Below, in pieces: positions 7,241 through 15,624 of a stretch of 26,441 nucleotides of DNA. The DNA is from Alteromonadaceae bacterium (GTDB lineage: Bacteria; Pseudomonadota; Gammaproteobacteria; Pseudomonadales; Oleiphilaceae). The notes beneath the pieces were generated by a model, which was not told where the DNA came from, did not search any database, and worked only from the letters and a program-made list of their open reading frames with translations. The DNA lies in contig JABXHG010000187.1 in NCBI GenBank assembly GCA_013393545.1, positions 1-26,441 on the forward strand, given 5' to 3'. Both the position numbers and the translations under genes were made by a program. Within the stretch, counting starts at the first letter, position 1. Each line of letters starts with the position of its first letter.

Positions 7241-8620
7241 ATGAGCGAATTCAGAACCGAGAAAGACAGTCTGGGCGAAGTGAAAGTGCCAGCCGAGGCC
7301 CTTTGGGGGGCACAGACCCAGCGAGCCGTGGATAACTTCCCGGTCAGCGGGCAGCCCATGCCGGCAGGCTTCATCAAGGCGGTGGCTGAAGTGAAATGTT
7401 CCGCCGCTCAGGCGAATGGCGCTTTGGGCCTGTTGGCCCCGGATCTTCGGGATGCCATTGTTCAGGCCTGCCTGCGGGTGGCCACCGGCGAGTTTGCCGA
7501 CCAGTTTCCGGTGGACCGGTACCAGACGGGTTCCGGCACCAGCACCAACATGAACGTGAACGAGGTGGTAGCAGCCATCGCCCGGCAACAGGGCGTGGAG
7601 GTGAACCCGAACGATCACGTGAACATGAGCCAGAGCTCCAATGACGTGATTCCGACCGCAATTCACGTCAGCTCCCTGGTGGCAGTGAAGGAGCAGTTGC
7701 TGCCGGCGATTTCCCACCTGCGTGGCATCATCTACGAGCGTGAAGCCGAGCTGAACGATCAGGTCAAAACCGGCAGGACTCACCTGATGGACGCGATGCC
7801 AGTGACCATGGGGCAGGAGCTGCGTACCTGGCGCGAGCAGCTGGTGGCTGTGGAACGCCGGCTGGAGCAGGTCTGTGAGGAATTGGCCGCGCTGCCCCAG
7901 GGCGGCACGGCAGTGGGCACCGGCGTAAACGCCGACGAAGAGTTCGCCGGGCAGTTCATCAAGTTCCTGAAGATCAACACCGGCCAGACCTTCCGCTCAC
8001 TGGACCACAAGTTTGTCGGCCAGAGTGCCATTGATGCGCCGGTGGCACTATCGGCCCAGTTGCGAGGCACGGCGGTGGTGCTGACCAAGATTGCCAATGA
8101 TTTGCGCTGGATGAACAGCGGGCCGATCCATGGTCTGGCGGAAATCAGCCTGCCGGCGCTGCAGCCGGGTAGCAGCATCATGCCGGGCAAGGTGAACCCG
8201 GTGATTCCCGAATCCGTGGCCATGGTCAGTGCCCAGGTCATGGGGCTGGACAGCGCTGTGGCCATTGCCGGCCAGTCCGGCAACTTCCAATTGAATGTGA
8301 TGTTGCCCATGGTGGGTGCCAACCTGCTGGAGATGACGTCATTGCTGGCCAACGCCATTAACATGCTGGCCGATAAAGCGATGTCGGGCTTTACCGTGAA
8401 CGCGGATAACCTGAATGAAGGTGTGGGGCGCAACCCGGTGCTGGTGACCGCTTTGAACCCGGAAATCGGTTATGCACTGGCCTCGGACATTGCCAAGGAA
8501 GCCTATGCCACCGGGCGGGCCGTGATTGACGTGGCCGAAGAACGCAGCGGCCTGAGCCGGGAGCGGCTTGAACAACTGATGGACCCGCTCAAACTGACTC
8601 GTGGTGGTTTGACGGAATAA
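7241..8620 (+). CDS. fumC: Class II fumarate hydratase
   Basis: A 459-residue member of the fumarase/aspartase superfamily that interconverts fumarate and malate in the TCA cycle, as a cytosolic homotetramer. Key regions are the GSGTSTNMNVNEV segment (97-109), NMSQSSNDVIPTA (128-140), GRTHLMDAMPVT containing His181 (178-189), and the flexible signature loop GSSIMPGKVNP (310-320) with the catalytic serine. ATG at 7241 is chosen over an in-frame codon at 7211 because a perfect AGGAGGTG sits 7 bases upstream and the conserved sequence begins there. The residues after the loop read VIPE rather than the TQCE of E. coli FumC, so an aspartase-like activity is a minor alternative. It lies between an aldehyde dehydrogenase and a lipid-enzyme-like gene and has its own 5' region after a terminator. 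Confidence 0.9.
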   Translation: MSEFRTEKDSLGEVKVPAEALWGAQTQRAVDNFPVSGQPMPAGFIKAVAEVKCSAAQANGALGLLAPDLRDAIVQACLRVATGEFADQFPVDRYQTGSGTSTNMNVNEVVAAIARQQGVEVNPNDHVNMSQSSNDVIPTAIHVSSLVAVKEQLLPAISHLRGIIYEREAELNDQVKTGRTHLMDAMPVTMGQELRTWREQLVAVERRLEQVCEELAALPQGGTAVGTGVNADEEFAGQFIKFLKINTGQTFRSLDHKFVGQSAIDAPVALSAQLRGTAVVLTKIANDLRWMNSGPIHGLAEISLPALQPGSSIMPGKVNPVIPESVAMVSAQVMGLDSAVAIAGQSGNFQLNVMLPMVGANLLEMTSLLANAINMLADKAMSGFTVNADNLNEGVGRNPVLVTALNPEIGYALASDIAKEAYATGRAVIDVAEERSGLSRERLEQLMDPLKLTRGGLTE

Positions 8621-8646
8621 CCGAGCCCTGACACCGGAGCGGCCCC

Positions 8647-9129
8647 TTGCTCATTCTGCTGGAGTTGTTTGTGCTGTTGGTGTTGGCCAACGGCACGCCG
8701 GTACTGGTCGCCCGCCTGGTTGGCGGGCGCGGTGCCTGGCCGGTTGACGCCGGACGGCTCTGGCAGGATGGCCGGCCGGTCTTTGGTCGCAGCAAAACCT
8801 GGCGTGGGCTGTTTTCCGGCGCTCTGGTCTGCGGGCTGTTTGCCGGATGGACCGGCCTGGGCGCCGCTTTCGGAGTGCTGTTCGGCGTACTGTCGCTGAC
8901 AGGTGATTTGCTGAGCAGCTTCGTAAAACGCCGGCTCGGGTTGGTGGCCAGTGCCCGCGCCCGCTGGCTGGATCAGCTGCCCGAAGGGTTGCTGCCCATG
9001 GCGTTGGCCTGGTACTGGCTGGGCATTAGCGCCTGGCAGGCGCTGGCGGTGGCTGTCCTGTTCGCCATGGCCAATATCTGGGTGTCGCCCTGGTTGTACC
9101 GCTGGGGTGTTCGCCGTCAGCCCCATTGA
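8647..9129 (+). CDS. CDP-archaeol synthase family (CarS-like) membrane protein
   Basis: A 160-residue membrane protein of the CarS/DUF46 family. GRSKTWRG (47-54) and the GDLLSSFVKRRLG segment (from residue 86) are the family hallmarks; these acid and base residues correspond to the CTP-transferase site of CdsA-like enzymes. LDQLPEGLLP follows. Four to five membrane helices are predicted by eye. In archaea the enzyme makes CDP-archaeol. Bacteria such as this one lack archaeol, so the substrate here is unknown and might be a phosphorylated isoprenoid or lipid. The start is TTG at 8647 with GGAG 8 bases upstream; no ATG fits. It follows fumC by 26 bases and ends immediately before the convergent metallophosphoesterase. 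Confidence 0.75.
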   Translation: MLILLELFVLLVLANGTPVLVARLVGGRGAWPVDAGRLWQDGRPVFGRSKTWRGLFSGALVCGLFAGWTGLGAAFGVLFGVLSLTGDLLSSFVKRRLGLVASARARWLDQLPEGLLPMALAWYWLGISAWQALAVAVLFAMANIWVSPWLYRWGVRRQPH

Positions 9130-10104
9130 TCAGGCCGGCCCACGACTCAGGGTATGAAGGGTTACTTCCGGCGGGCAATTGAGCCGGACGTTGAGGACAG
9201 AGGTGCCAGCCCCGGGCGAGGTGTAGCCCTGCATGCCGTTGGCCTGCCAGAAACCCCGTCCCAGATGGCGCGGGCAATCGGCATCCAGTGTCAGCGGAAT
9301 GCCGCCGGGTAGGCACAATTGCCCGCCATGAGTGTGGCCACACAGGAATAGGTCGTAGCCGGCATGGGCAGCTTCACGCCAGATTTCCGGTGTATGGCTC
9401 AGAAGCAGGCTGATGCCGCCGGCCGGTATGTCGTCACCCGCCCGGTGCAGGTTATGCGCCCTGTAATAGTGAGCATCGTCCACGCCCGCCAGATAGATCC
9501 GATCGCCACCGCGTTCCAGCGGCACCATTTCGTTCATCAGCAAGCGATAGCCCATGTCTTCCAGGGCCGGCACCATGCGCACGCTGTCGTGGTTGCCAAG
9601 TACCGCATAGGCTTCGCCCCGAATCGCCTGGCGTAGCCGTGTCATGCCATCGAGTGCATCTTCCACCGGCCCCCAGGTCAATTTGCGGTAATCGCCGGTC
9701 AGCACGCACAGGTCGTAGTCCAGTGGTTCTATGTGGCGCATGACCGCCTGCAGGTTTTGTTCGTCCATGTCCACGTGCAGGTCGGTCAGGTGCAGTATTC
9801 GCAGGCCCTCGAATGCTTCCGGCAGATCGGGCAGGATAAAACGGTTATGGACCGTGGTCAGCTGGCGGCTGTTGTTCCTGGCTCGCCGGAACAAACCGGT
9901 TGCCTGCAGGCAGAAGCGGATCAGGTTTGGTGCATTGGCCAGGTTCTCCAGATGAAACGAGCGATGATTGCGGCCGAACACCAGCGCCTCGGCCTCCCGT
10001 TCGATGGCCATGCGCTGGCGGGCATGCACCGGGCCCAGTCGAAGGCTGAGGCGGTATTGCAGCAGTTCGTCCGGTGTGTTCGGTGTTTTCGCCTTTGAGG
10101 TCAT
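9130..10104 (-). CDS. Metallophosphoesterase (YaeI-like)
   Basis: A 324-residue calcineurin-like phosphoesterase. The five metal-binding motifs are in order: LTDLHVD (Asp108, His110), LTGDY (Asp138), LGNHD (Asn171, His172), LSHTPE (His237) and CGHTHGGQ (His257, His259). The closest functional relatives by motif spacing are YaeI/YkuE-type phosphodiesterases that act on lipid headgroups, which hydrolyse CDP-linked or UDP-linked lipids. The first about 95 residues form a polar, helix-rich extension with no transmembrane anchor visible. The ribosome binding site is AGGA before ATG at 10104. It is convergent with the CarS-like gene, stop to stop with no gap. Substrate unknown. Confidence 0.82.
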   Translation of the reverse strand: MTSKAKTPNTPDELLQYRLSLRLGPVHARQRMAIEREAEALVFGRNHRSFHLENLANAPNLIRFCLQATGLFRRARNNSRQLTTVHNRFILPDLPEAFEGLRILHLTDLHVDMDEQNLQAVMRHIEPLDYDLCVLTGDYRKLTWGPVEDALDGMTRLRQAIRGEAYAVLGNHDSVRMVPALEDMGYRLLMNEMVPLERGGDRIYLAGVDDAHYYRAHNLHRAGDDIPAGGISLLLSHTPEIWREAAHAGYDLFLCGHTHGGQLCLPGGIPLTLDADCPRHLGRGFWQANGMQGYTSPGAGTSVLNVRLNCPPEVTLHTLSRGPA

Positions 10105-10162
10105 TGCGTGTCCTGTGTTGGCGGCGAGCGGGCTTCGCGATCGATGGCCTCGAATGTCATTA

Positions 10163-10171
10163 TGGTATGCT
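10163..10171 (+). promoter_or_regulatory. Candidate extended -10 promoter for msrAB
   Basis: TGG-TATGCT forms an extended -10 element about 50 bases before the msrA start in the divergent intergenic region. The -35 region is weak, so this is tentative. Confidence 0.3.
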
Positions 10172-10222
10172 CAGAGCCTACACGCCATGGCTCTTTGACC
10201 CCATCCTATTTGGAGCGCTTTT

Positions 10223-10873
10223 ATGAGTAATGTCTGTGATTTGCCCGGTTTGACGGTTCCCCGTAGCCGTTTCCCTGCGCCTGAGCGGGATCTGCCGGAA
10301 AGTGACAAAGACGAAGCGCGGGTGGTGTTGGCTGGCGGTTGTTTCTGGTGTGTGGAAGCGGTCTTTCAGGCAATCACCGGCGTTAATACCGTAACCTCGG
10401 GCTATGCTGGAGGCTCGCCCGAAACCGCTAATTACGAAGCGGTTTGCACCGGCACAACCGGCCATGCCGAAGTAGTCGAGGTTCGTTATGATCCTGCCAA
10501 AACCAGTTTTGGTGAGTTGTTGAGGGTATTCTTCTCGGTTGCCCATGATCCGACGCAGCTTAATCGGCAAGGCCACGACGTAGGAAGCCAGTACCGTTCG
10601 GCGGTGTTTTACGAGACGCCGGAACAGCGTGAGTGTGTCGAAAACTATATTGCCCGGTTGGAAGAGGCGGGTGTGTATGCCGACCCGATCGTGACCACCG
10701 TTGAGCTGCTTGACGCTTTTTACCCGGCCGAACCTTACCATCAGGATTTTGCCAGCCGAAATCCCCGGAAGCCTTACATCATGGCGGTTGCCGGCCCAAA
10801 AATGGAAAAACTGGCCAAAACCTGGCCGGACCGATTGAAACCGGGTTTCCAGTCCGATGACGACCTGGCCTGA
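10223..10873 (+). CDS. msrA: Peptide methionine-S-sulfoxide reductase MsrA
   Basis: A 216-residue MsrA that repairs the S-form of methionine sulfoxide in proteins with thioredoxin. The catalytic motif GGCFWCVE is at 38-45, with Cys40 the nucleophile. Downstream family motifs include GYAGG, YEAVCTGTTGHAE, HDPTQLNRQGHDVGSQYRS and EPYHQDF. The approximately 30-residue N-terminal leader is not an obvious signal peptide. Ribosome binding site GGAG before ATG. It is followed 9 bases later by msrB, so the pair is one operon repairing both diastereomers. Confidence 0.93.
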   Translation: MSNVCDLPGLTVPRSRFPAPERDLPESDKDEARVVLAGGCFWCVEAVFQAITGVNTVTSGYAGGSPETANYEAVCTGTTGHAEVVEVRYDPAKTSFGELLRVFFSVAHDPTQLNRQGHDVGSQYRSAVFYETPEQRECVENYIARLEEAGVYADPIVTTVELLDAFYPAEPYHQDFASRNPRKPYIMAVAGPKMEKLAKTWPDRLKPGFQSDDDLA

Positions 10874-10882
10874 GGAGATTAC

Positions 10883-11305
10883 ATGACTGTTTCTGCAGCA
10901 GGTTACGACCTGACACCGTTAAACAAAGACGAAGTGGCAGAGAAAGCCGCCCGGCTGACCGACGAAGAGCGCCGGATTTTGCTGGAGCACGGCACCGAGC
11001 ACCCGTTTTGCGGCAATTTGCTGGATAACAAACAAACCGGAACCTATCACTGCCGGCTGTGTGAGTTGCCGCTGTTCAGCTCGAACGCCAAGTTCGATTC
11101 CGGCACCGGGTGGCCGAGCTTTTTTCAGCCGTTTGATCCGGACCATATCCGCTATCTGGAAGACAGCAGCCTGGGGATGATGCGCACCGAAATCCGCTGC
11201 CCTCGCTGCGACTGCCATCTGGGGCATGTGTTCCCGGACGGTCCGCCGCCCACCGGGCAGCGGTACTGCCTAAATTCCGTGGCGATGGAATTTCGGGGCG
11301 ATTGA
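10883..11305 (+). CDS. msrB: Peptide methionine-R-sulfoxide reductase MsrB
   Basis: A 140-residue MsrB that reduces the R-form of methionine sulfoxide. Two zinc pairs are visible, Cys57/Cys60 (YHCRLC) and Cys106/Cys109 (CPRC). Between them is the GTGWPSF segment. The catalytic cysteine is Cys129 in [11 protein letters not shown], with histidines in CHLGHVF. The start has a GAGGAG ribosome binding site. It is the second gene of the msrAB operon and convergent with the cation exchanger gene. Confidence 0.93.
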   Translation: MTVSAAGYDLTPLNKDEVAEKAARLTDEERRILLEHGTEHPFCGNLLDNKQTGTYHCRLCELPLFSSNAKFDSGTGWPSFFQPFDPDHIRYLEDSSLGMMRTEIRCPRCDCHLGHVFPDGPPPTGQRYCLNSVAMEFRGD

Positions 11306-11326
11306 GCACTCGCTTACGGGGGGCGA

Positions 11327-12316
11327 TTACAAAGTCGCCCGAGCCGCCGCTGCCACGGTGTAGAACAGATAGCCGGTGTAGCCGACATAAACTAGCAGCA
11401 GGAGGCTGCCGTCCAGCCGGGTAATGACCTTGCGCCAGCCGGTCAGACCAAAGCCCATGATCAGCAGGCCGACGGTCAGTGCCAGCATTAGCGTCCAGTC
11501 CCGGTAGAGCACTTCCGGGTCAACCTGGAGTGGTTCGATGGCGGCCGCAAGACCGACGACGGCCAGCAGATTAAACAGGCCGGACCCAAGGATGTTGCCC
11601 AGAATCAGATCGTGCTCGTTCTTTTTGACCGCCGCGAGGGCTGAAGCCAGCTCCGGCAGAGAAGTGCCAATGGCAACGATGGTCAGGCCGATCACCAGAT
11701 CACTCACGCCCAGGCTCTGGGCAATGGTAACCGCGCCCCAGACCAGTAACCGGGAACTGATAATCAGCAGCACCAGCCCGACGACCAGCCAGATGAGGGC
11801 GGTTCTCATGGGCATCGGGTGCGCCACCATTTCCGCTTCGGCGTCGCTGCCCAGGGCATCATCTTTGCCTTTGTAACCCTGGTAGATTGACCAGCCCATC
11901 ACAGCGCCGAACACCGCAAGCAGCACCCAGCCGTCCAACCGGCTCAGTTCGCCGTCGAGCAATTGGCTGCCGGCAATCAGGGTCAGTATGATCAGTAGGG
12001 GCAATTCTTTACGGATTACCTGGGAGTGGACGGTAATAGGGGCAATGATCGCGGTCAGGCCGACAATCAGCGCGATGTTGGTAATGTTGGAGCCATAGCC
12101 GTTACCTAGTGCCAGTCCCGGGTTGCCATCCGCTGCCGCCATGGCTGATACAGCCAGCTCCGGCGCGGAAGTGCCGAAGCCGATAATCACCATGCCGATC
12201 AACAACGTTGGCATACCCAGGTGTTTAGCGGTAGCGGCGGCACCTTCTACAAAACGATCCGCGCTCCAGACCAGCAGCACCAGCCCCGCGATAATGGCAG
12301 CAATCGCCATTCCCAT
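11327..12316 (-). CDS. Calcium/sodium antiporter, CaxA/YrbG family
   Basis: A 329-residue CaCA-superfamily inner-membrane exchanger with two inverted alpha repeats. The first repeat has GFGTSAPE (46-53) and GNGYGSNITN (71-80). The second has AIGTSLPE (215-222) and GNILGSGLFN (240-249). The acidic residues in the two GTSxPE motifs are the ion-binding positions of the family. Ten helices are expected. A central hydrophilic loop (about 148-169) separates the halves. Start ATG at 12316 has GAGG upstream; a second Met is at 12310. The physiological cation is inferred from the family. A weak 6-bp GC dyad (11321-11340) overlaps its stop codon without a U run. Confidence 0.88.
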   Translation of the reverse strand: MGMAIAAIIAGLVLLVWSADRFVEGAAATAKHLGMPTLLIGMVIIGFGTSAPELAVSAMAAADGNPGLALGNGYGSNITNIALIVGLTAIIAPITVHSQVIRKELPLLIILTLIAGSQLLDGELSRLDGWVLLAVFGAVMGWSIYQGYKGKDDALGSDAEAEMVAHPMPMRTALIWLVVGLVLLIISSRLLVWGAVTIAQSLGVSDLVIGLTIVAIGTSLPELASALAAVKKNEHDLILGNILGSGLFNLLAVVGLAAAIEPLQVDPEVLYRDWTLMLALTVGLLIMGFGLTGWRKVITRLDGSLLLLVYVGYTGYLFYTVAAAARATL

Positions 12317-12703
12317 ATAAAGAACCTCGATCTCAGGAATTCATCAGTGTTGGGCGTTCAAGCCGGCCGCTAAGATACCGCATCCCGCCGGTGCAGGTCA
12401 GCAACAACCTGTGTCCGGACCGGTGATCTGCCTGCCAGGTCAATGAGTATCAGACTAAAGTGGCGCTGATATTGTTAACAAAAGAAGGGAGAATTGCGGC
12501 AAACCACAATAGTGGCCCGGACTTATATCGGTTAGTAAACGCAATTTATTTTTCCCGTCAAAATCTGGATAATTGCGTCCAAACTCAGACCGGGAGCATT
12601 CGGCAGCGCCCTTTTACCTCGCGCCCAGCCGGCTCCCGACAGGCTGCCTTGCTGATCGTGGGGTAGCAATAACAGGCTCAACACTAAGCTAGGGTGAAAA
12701 CCA
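12317..12703. other. 387-bp divergent intergenic region upstream of mqo
   Basis: There is no convincing gene here. A 68-codon frame at 12460-12666 has no ribosome binding site or recognisable composition. A 10-bp palindrome TTGTTAACAA is at 12472-12481, and there is a promoter-like pair at 12545-12573. The region is noticeably more AT-rich than its neighbours between about 12460 and 12580, as expected for regulatory DNA. Confidence 0.5.
12545..12573 (+). promoter_or_regulatory. Candidate sigma-70 promoter for mqo
   Basis: TTTATT, 17 bases, then GATAAT. The -10 is good and the -35 moderate. It leaves a long 5' leader of about 125 bases before mqo. Confidence 0.3.
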
Positions 12704-14185
12704 ATGGCCGTTAGACAGGCAGATGTAGTGCTGGTCGGCGGGGGCGTCATGAGCGCTACCCTCGGCATGATGCTCAGGCAGCTGGATCCGTCCCTCGATA
12801 TCGTGATGGTAGAGCGTCTGGACCACGTTGCCCATGAAAGCACCGACGGATGGAACAACGCGGGTACCGGCCACGCCGGCTACTGCGAACTGAACTATAC
12901 CCCGGAAACCGACGACGGTGACGTGAAAATCGAGCGAGCGCTGAACATTAACGCGCAGTTCGAGCTTTCCCTGCAGCTGTGGTCGTACCTGGTGGAGCAG
13001 AATATACTGCCGGAGCCGTCCAGCTTCATTAACCGCACACCGCACCAGAGTTTTGTCTGGGGTGACGACGGTGTGAAGTTCCTCAAGCGTCGTTGGGAGC
13101 GTTTGAAAGAGCATCACCTGTTCCAGGAAATGGAATACACCGAAAGCCTGGATACGCTCGAGCAATGGATGCCGCTGGTGGTCCGCAATCGCGCTCAGGG
13201 CGAGAAAGTCGCCGCCACCCGCATCGAGCATGGCTCCGATGTGGATTTCGGTTCCCTGACCCGCAGCATGGTCAAGTGGCTTGAAACCCAGCCCAATTTC
13301 GAGCTGATGCTTAGCTCCCCGGTGACCAATCTGGATCAGCACGACGACGGCAGCTGGTCGGTTCGGGTCAAGAACCAGAAAACCGGCGAGAATGTGACCA
13401 TCGAAGCGGGTTTTGTATTCCTTGGCGCGGGCGGCGGTGCGCTGCCGTTGCTGCAGAAGTCCGGTATCGACGAAGCTCGTGGTTACGGTGGTTTCCCTGT
13501 CAGTGGCCAGTGGCTGGTTTGCCAGAAGCAGGACGTTGTTAAATCGCACAACTCCAAGGTTTACGGTAAAGCGCCGATTGGCGCGCCGCCCATGTCGGTA
13601 CCGCACCTGGATACCCGGATCATCAACGGCCAGCCGGCCTTGCTGTTCGGCCCGTTTGCCGGCTTCACTACCCGTTTCCTGAAGCAGGGCTCGATTTTCG
13701 ACCTGTTCGGTTCCGTGAAGGCCAACAACCTCAAGCCAATGTTGTCGGTCAGCAAGAACAACATGGACCTGACCCGCTATTTGATCGGCGAAGTGTTCCA
13801 GTCCCACAAGGCGCGGGTGGATGCGCTGCGTAACTTCTTCCCGGAAGCGAAAGAAGAAGACTGGACCCTGCAGATGGCTGGCCAGCGGGTGCAGATCATC
13901 AAAGAAGACCCGGCAGGCGGCGGCAAGCTTGAATTCGGCACTGAAATCGTGGCAGCCAAAGATGGCTCACTGGCTGCTCTGCTGGGTGCTTCGCCGGGCG
14001 CCTCCACGGCGGTTAATGCCATGATCAATGTGATCGAGCGTTGCTTCCCGGAGAAGCTGAAAACCGAGTCCTGGCAGGAGCGCATGCGTGAGCTGGTACC
14101 GTCTTATGGCCAGTCACTGGTGGACGATGCAGACTTGTTGCACACGGTTCGTGAAAGAACTCTGTCGACTCTGAAGCTGCGTTAA
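12704..14185 (+). CDS. mqo: Malate:quinone oxidoreductase
   Basis: A 493-residue FAD-dependent membrane-associated enzyme that oxidises malate to oxaloacetate and passes electrons to quinone. The N-terminal dinucleotide-binding VVLVGGGVMSATLG (about 8-21), the GWNNAGTGHAGYCELNYTP segment (about 48-66) and the C-terminal LLGASPGASTAVNAM region are characteristic of Mqo. The length is typical. Ribosome binding site AGGGTGA before ATG. It stands alone between a long divergent leader and a terminator. With FumC in the same window it covers two consecutive TCA steps, fumarate to malate to oxaloacetate. Confidence 0.93.
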   Translation: MAVRQADVVLVGGGVMSATLGMMLRQLDPSLDIVMVERLDHVAHESTDGWNNAGTGHAGYCELNYTPETDDGDVKIERALNINAQFELSLQLWSYLVEQNILPEPSSFINRTPHQSFVWGDDGVKFLKRRWERLKEHHLFQEMEYTESLDTLEQWMPLVVRNRAQGEKVAATRIEHGSDVDFGSLTRSMVKWLETQPNFELMLSSPVTNLDQHDDGSWSVRVKNQKTGENVTIEAGFVFLGAGGGALPLLQKSGIDEARGYGGFPVSGQWLVCQKQDVVKSHNSKVYGKAPIGAPPMSVPHLDTRIINGQPALLFGPFAGFTTRFLKQGSIFDLFGSVKANNLKPMLSVSKNNMDLTRYLIGEVFQSHKARVDALRNFFPEAKEEDWTLQMAGQRVQIIKEDPAGGGKLEFGTEIVAAKDGSLAALLGASPGASTAVNAMINVIERCFPEKLKTESWQERMRELVPSYGQSLVDDADLLHTVRERTLSTLKLR

Positions 14186-14229
14186 GCGGCTGCAAGTCGG
14201 CTATGGCCGACTGGAGCAGAAAACCAAAA

Positions 14230-14262
14230 CGGGCATCGGGAAATTCTGGTGCCCGTTTTTTT
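14230..14262 (+). terminator. Intrinsic terminator after mqo
   Basis: CGGGCATCGG pairs with CTGGTGCCCG (ten pairs including G-U) around a 6-base loop, followed by TTTTTTT. A smaller dyad, AGTCGGC/GGCCGACT, lies just before it near 14195-14211. Confidence 0.85.
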
Positions 14263-14340
14263 GTGTGTGGAGCGTCGAAAAGTTGCTTTTTACAGGTAAT
14301 AGGGCCACTGTGAAGGAACAACTTTCCAGGGAGATGGCCC

Positions 14341-15573
14341 GTGACAGAACAAAACTACAACCCCGAAAAAGGCTACGTCGCACTGCTTGGATGGAGTCTG
14401 AATGCCGTAGAGGCGGCGGACAAATTTGATCGCCGATACGTAGTAGTGGCCCCCGATTGGGCCGAGGAATACTGCAAAAAGCATGATATCCCCTACGTAC
14501 CGTGGAATTTCGAGCGGCTGAATGATCGTTCGATTGAGATTGCGCAAACCCTGAAAGAAATGGGCGTGGATGTGGCAATACCTCTGTTTGAGGAAACCGT
14601 CGAGTGGGCGGGTGCCATCAATTCGGTTTTGATGAATAACCCGCGCCTGTTGGGGCAGGCCATGTTGCTGCGTGACAAGGCACTGATGAAGCGTCGTGCT
14701 CAGCTTGGGGGTATTCGCGTGGGCATCTTTGTAGAGGCTCACGACAAGGTAGATGTGACTCGTCTCCTCAAGCGCGTGAATCAGACGCTGCTCAAACTCG
14801 ACTGCGACCCCAACGACGCGATTCACTTGAAAGCTTTCGACAAGGCGGGCTGCCTGGGCCACCGTGTGATCCGGACGCCGGATGATGTGGACAGCATTCC
14901 GGATGAGGAATTTCCGGCACTGATGGAGTCCCACCTGGATGGCTGGGAGTTTGCGGTGGAGGCCTGGATCCACAATGGCAAGATTCGCTTCCTGAATATT
15001 TCCGAGTACGTCACGCTGGGCTATTCGGTGTTCGTGCCTGCAACGCCGGATCTGGAAAAATACAGGGCGCAGATTACCGCTGAAATCGAAAAACTGATCA
15101 AGACGTTCGATATCGAGTTTGGTTTTGTACACCCGGAGTACTTTGTGACCAGCGATGGCACCATGTACTTCGGTGAAGTGGCTTATCGTCCACCAGGCTT
15201 CAAAGTGTTCGAGCTGCTTGAGCGGGCCTACGGATTCAATGCCTACCAGGGGCTGATTCTGGCCTTTGATCCGAAAACCACCGAAGAAGAAATTACCGCG
15301 TTCTTCCCGAAAGAGGTGGTGGATGCCAAGGGATATGCCGGCTGTTTCGGCGTGTATCCGCGCCGGCGCGTGGTCAGCCGTCTGGAAATGCCCGAAGAGA
15401 CCGAGAATCACGAGTATTTCGAATCCCACGAGCTGACGCCGCCGATGGAAGAAACGGTCACCAAACGCACCGCTTTCGGTACCCATTGGGGCCTGATCTA
15501 TTTCTTCGGGGATGATCCCTACACCATGCGTGATTTGCTTAAACACCAGGAAGACCTCGATTTCTATGTATAA
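14341..15573 (+). CDS. Divergent ATP-grasp domain protein (carboxylate-amine ligase-like)
   Basis: A 410-residue protein with an N-terminal pre-ATP-grasp Rossmann-like domain (about 1-110) and an ATP-grasp domain (about 110-330). Recognisable elements are lysines near 164-168, the acidic strand WEFAVEAWIHNGKI (202-215), GFVHPEYF with Glu266 and YFGEVAYRPPG with Glu279 and Arg283. ATP-grasp enzymes usually join a carboxylate to an amine or thiol via an acyl-phosphate. The usual metal-binding Asn in the ExN motif is Ala281 here. The start is GTG at 14341 with AGGGAGA 7 bases upstream. It follows the mqo terminator, so it opens a new unit, and the next gene begins 51 bases after its stop. Substrates are unknown. 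No specific subfamily was recognised. Confidence 0.75.
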   Translation: MTEQNYNPEKGYVALLGWSLNAVEAADKFDRRYVVVAPDWAEEYCKKHDIPYVPWNFERLNDRSIEIAQTLKEMGVDVAIPLFEETVEWAGAINSVLMNNPRLLGQAMLLRDKALMKRRAQLGGIRVGIFVEAHDKVDVTRLLKRVNQTLLKLDCDPNDAIHLKAFDKAGCLGHRVIRTPDDVDSIPDEEFPALMESHLDGWEFAVEAWIHNGKIRFLNISEYVTLGYSVFVPATPDLEKYRAQITAEIEKLIKTFDIEFGFVHPEYFVTSDGTMYFGEVAYRPPGFKVFELLERAYGFNAYQGLILAFDPKTTEEEITAFFPKEVVDAKGYAGCFGVYPRRRVVSRLEMPEETENHEYFESHELTPPMEETVTKRTAFGTHWGLIYFFGDDPYTMRDLLKHQEDLDFYV

Positions 15574-15624
15574 TCGAGCAAGCAATTAAACCATGGGCCC
15601 GTTCGGGGCTCTGAGGACCTGAAT

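Noticed and set aside
11321..11340. GGGCGA/TCGCCC hairpin as a terminator for msrB or the cation exchanger gene
   Set aside because: The stem is only 6 bp, overlaps the exchanger stop codon and has no U run on either strand.
12460..12666. Possible 68-residue gene in the mqo leader
   Set aside because: It has no ribosome binding site, low-complexity unstructured composition and overlaps the candidate promoter.
12689..13807. 372-codon minus-strand open frame opposite mqo
   Set aside because: It is a shadow of a well-recognised enzyme with no motifs of its own.
14290..15585. 431-codon minus-strand open frame opposite the ATP-grasp gene
   Set aside because: The plus-strand gene has GTG start, ribosome binding site and ATP-grasp motifs; the antisense frame shows none.
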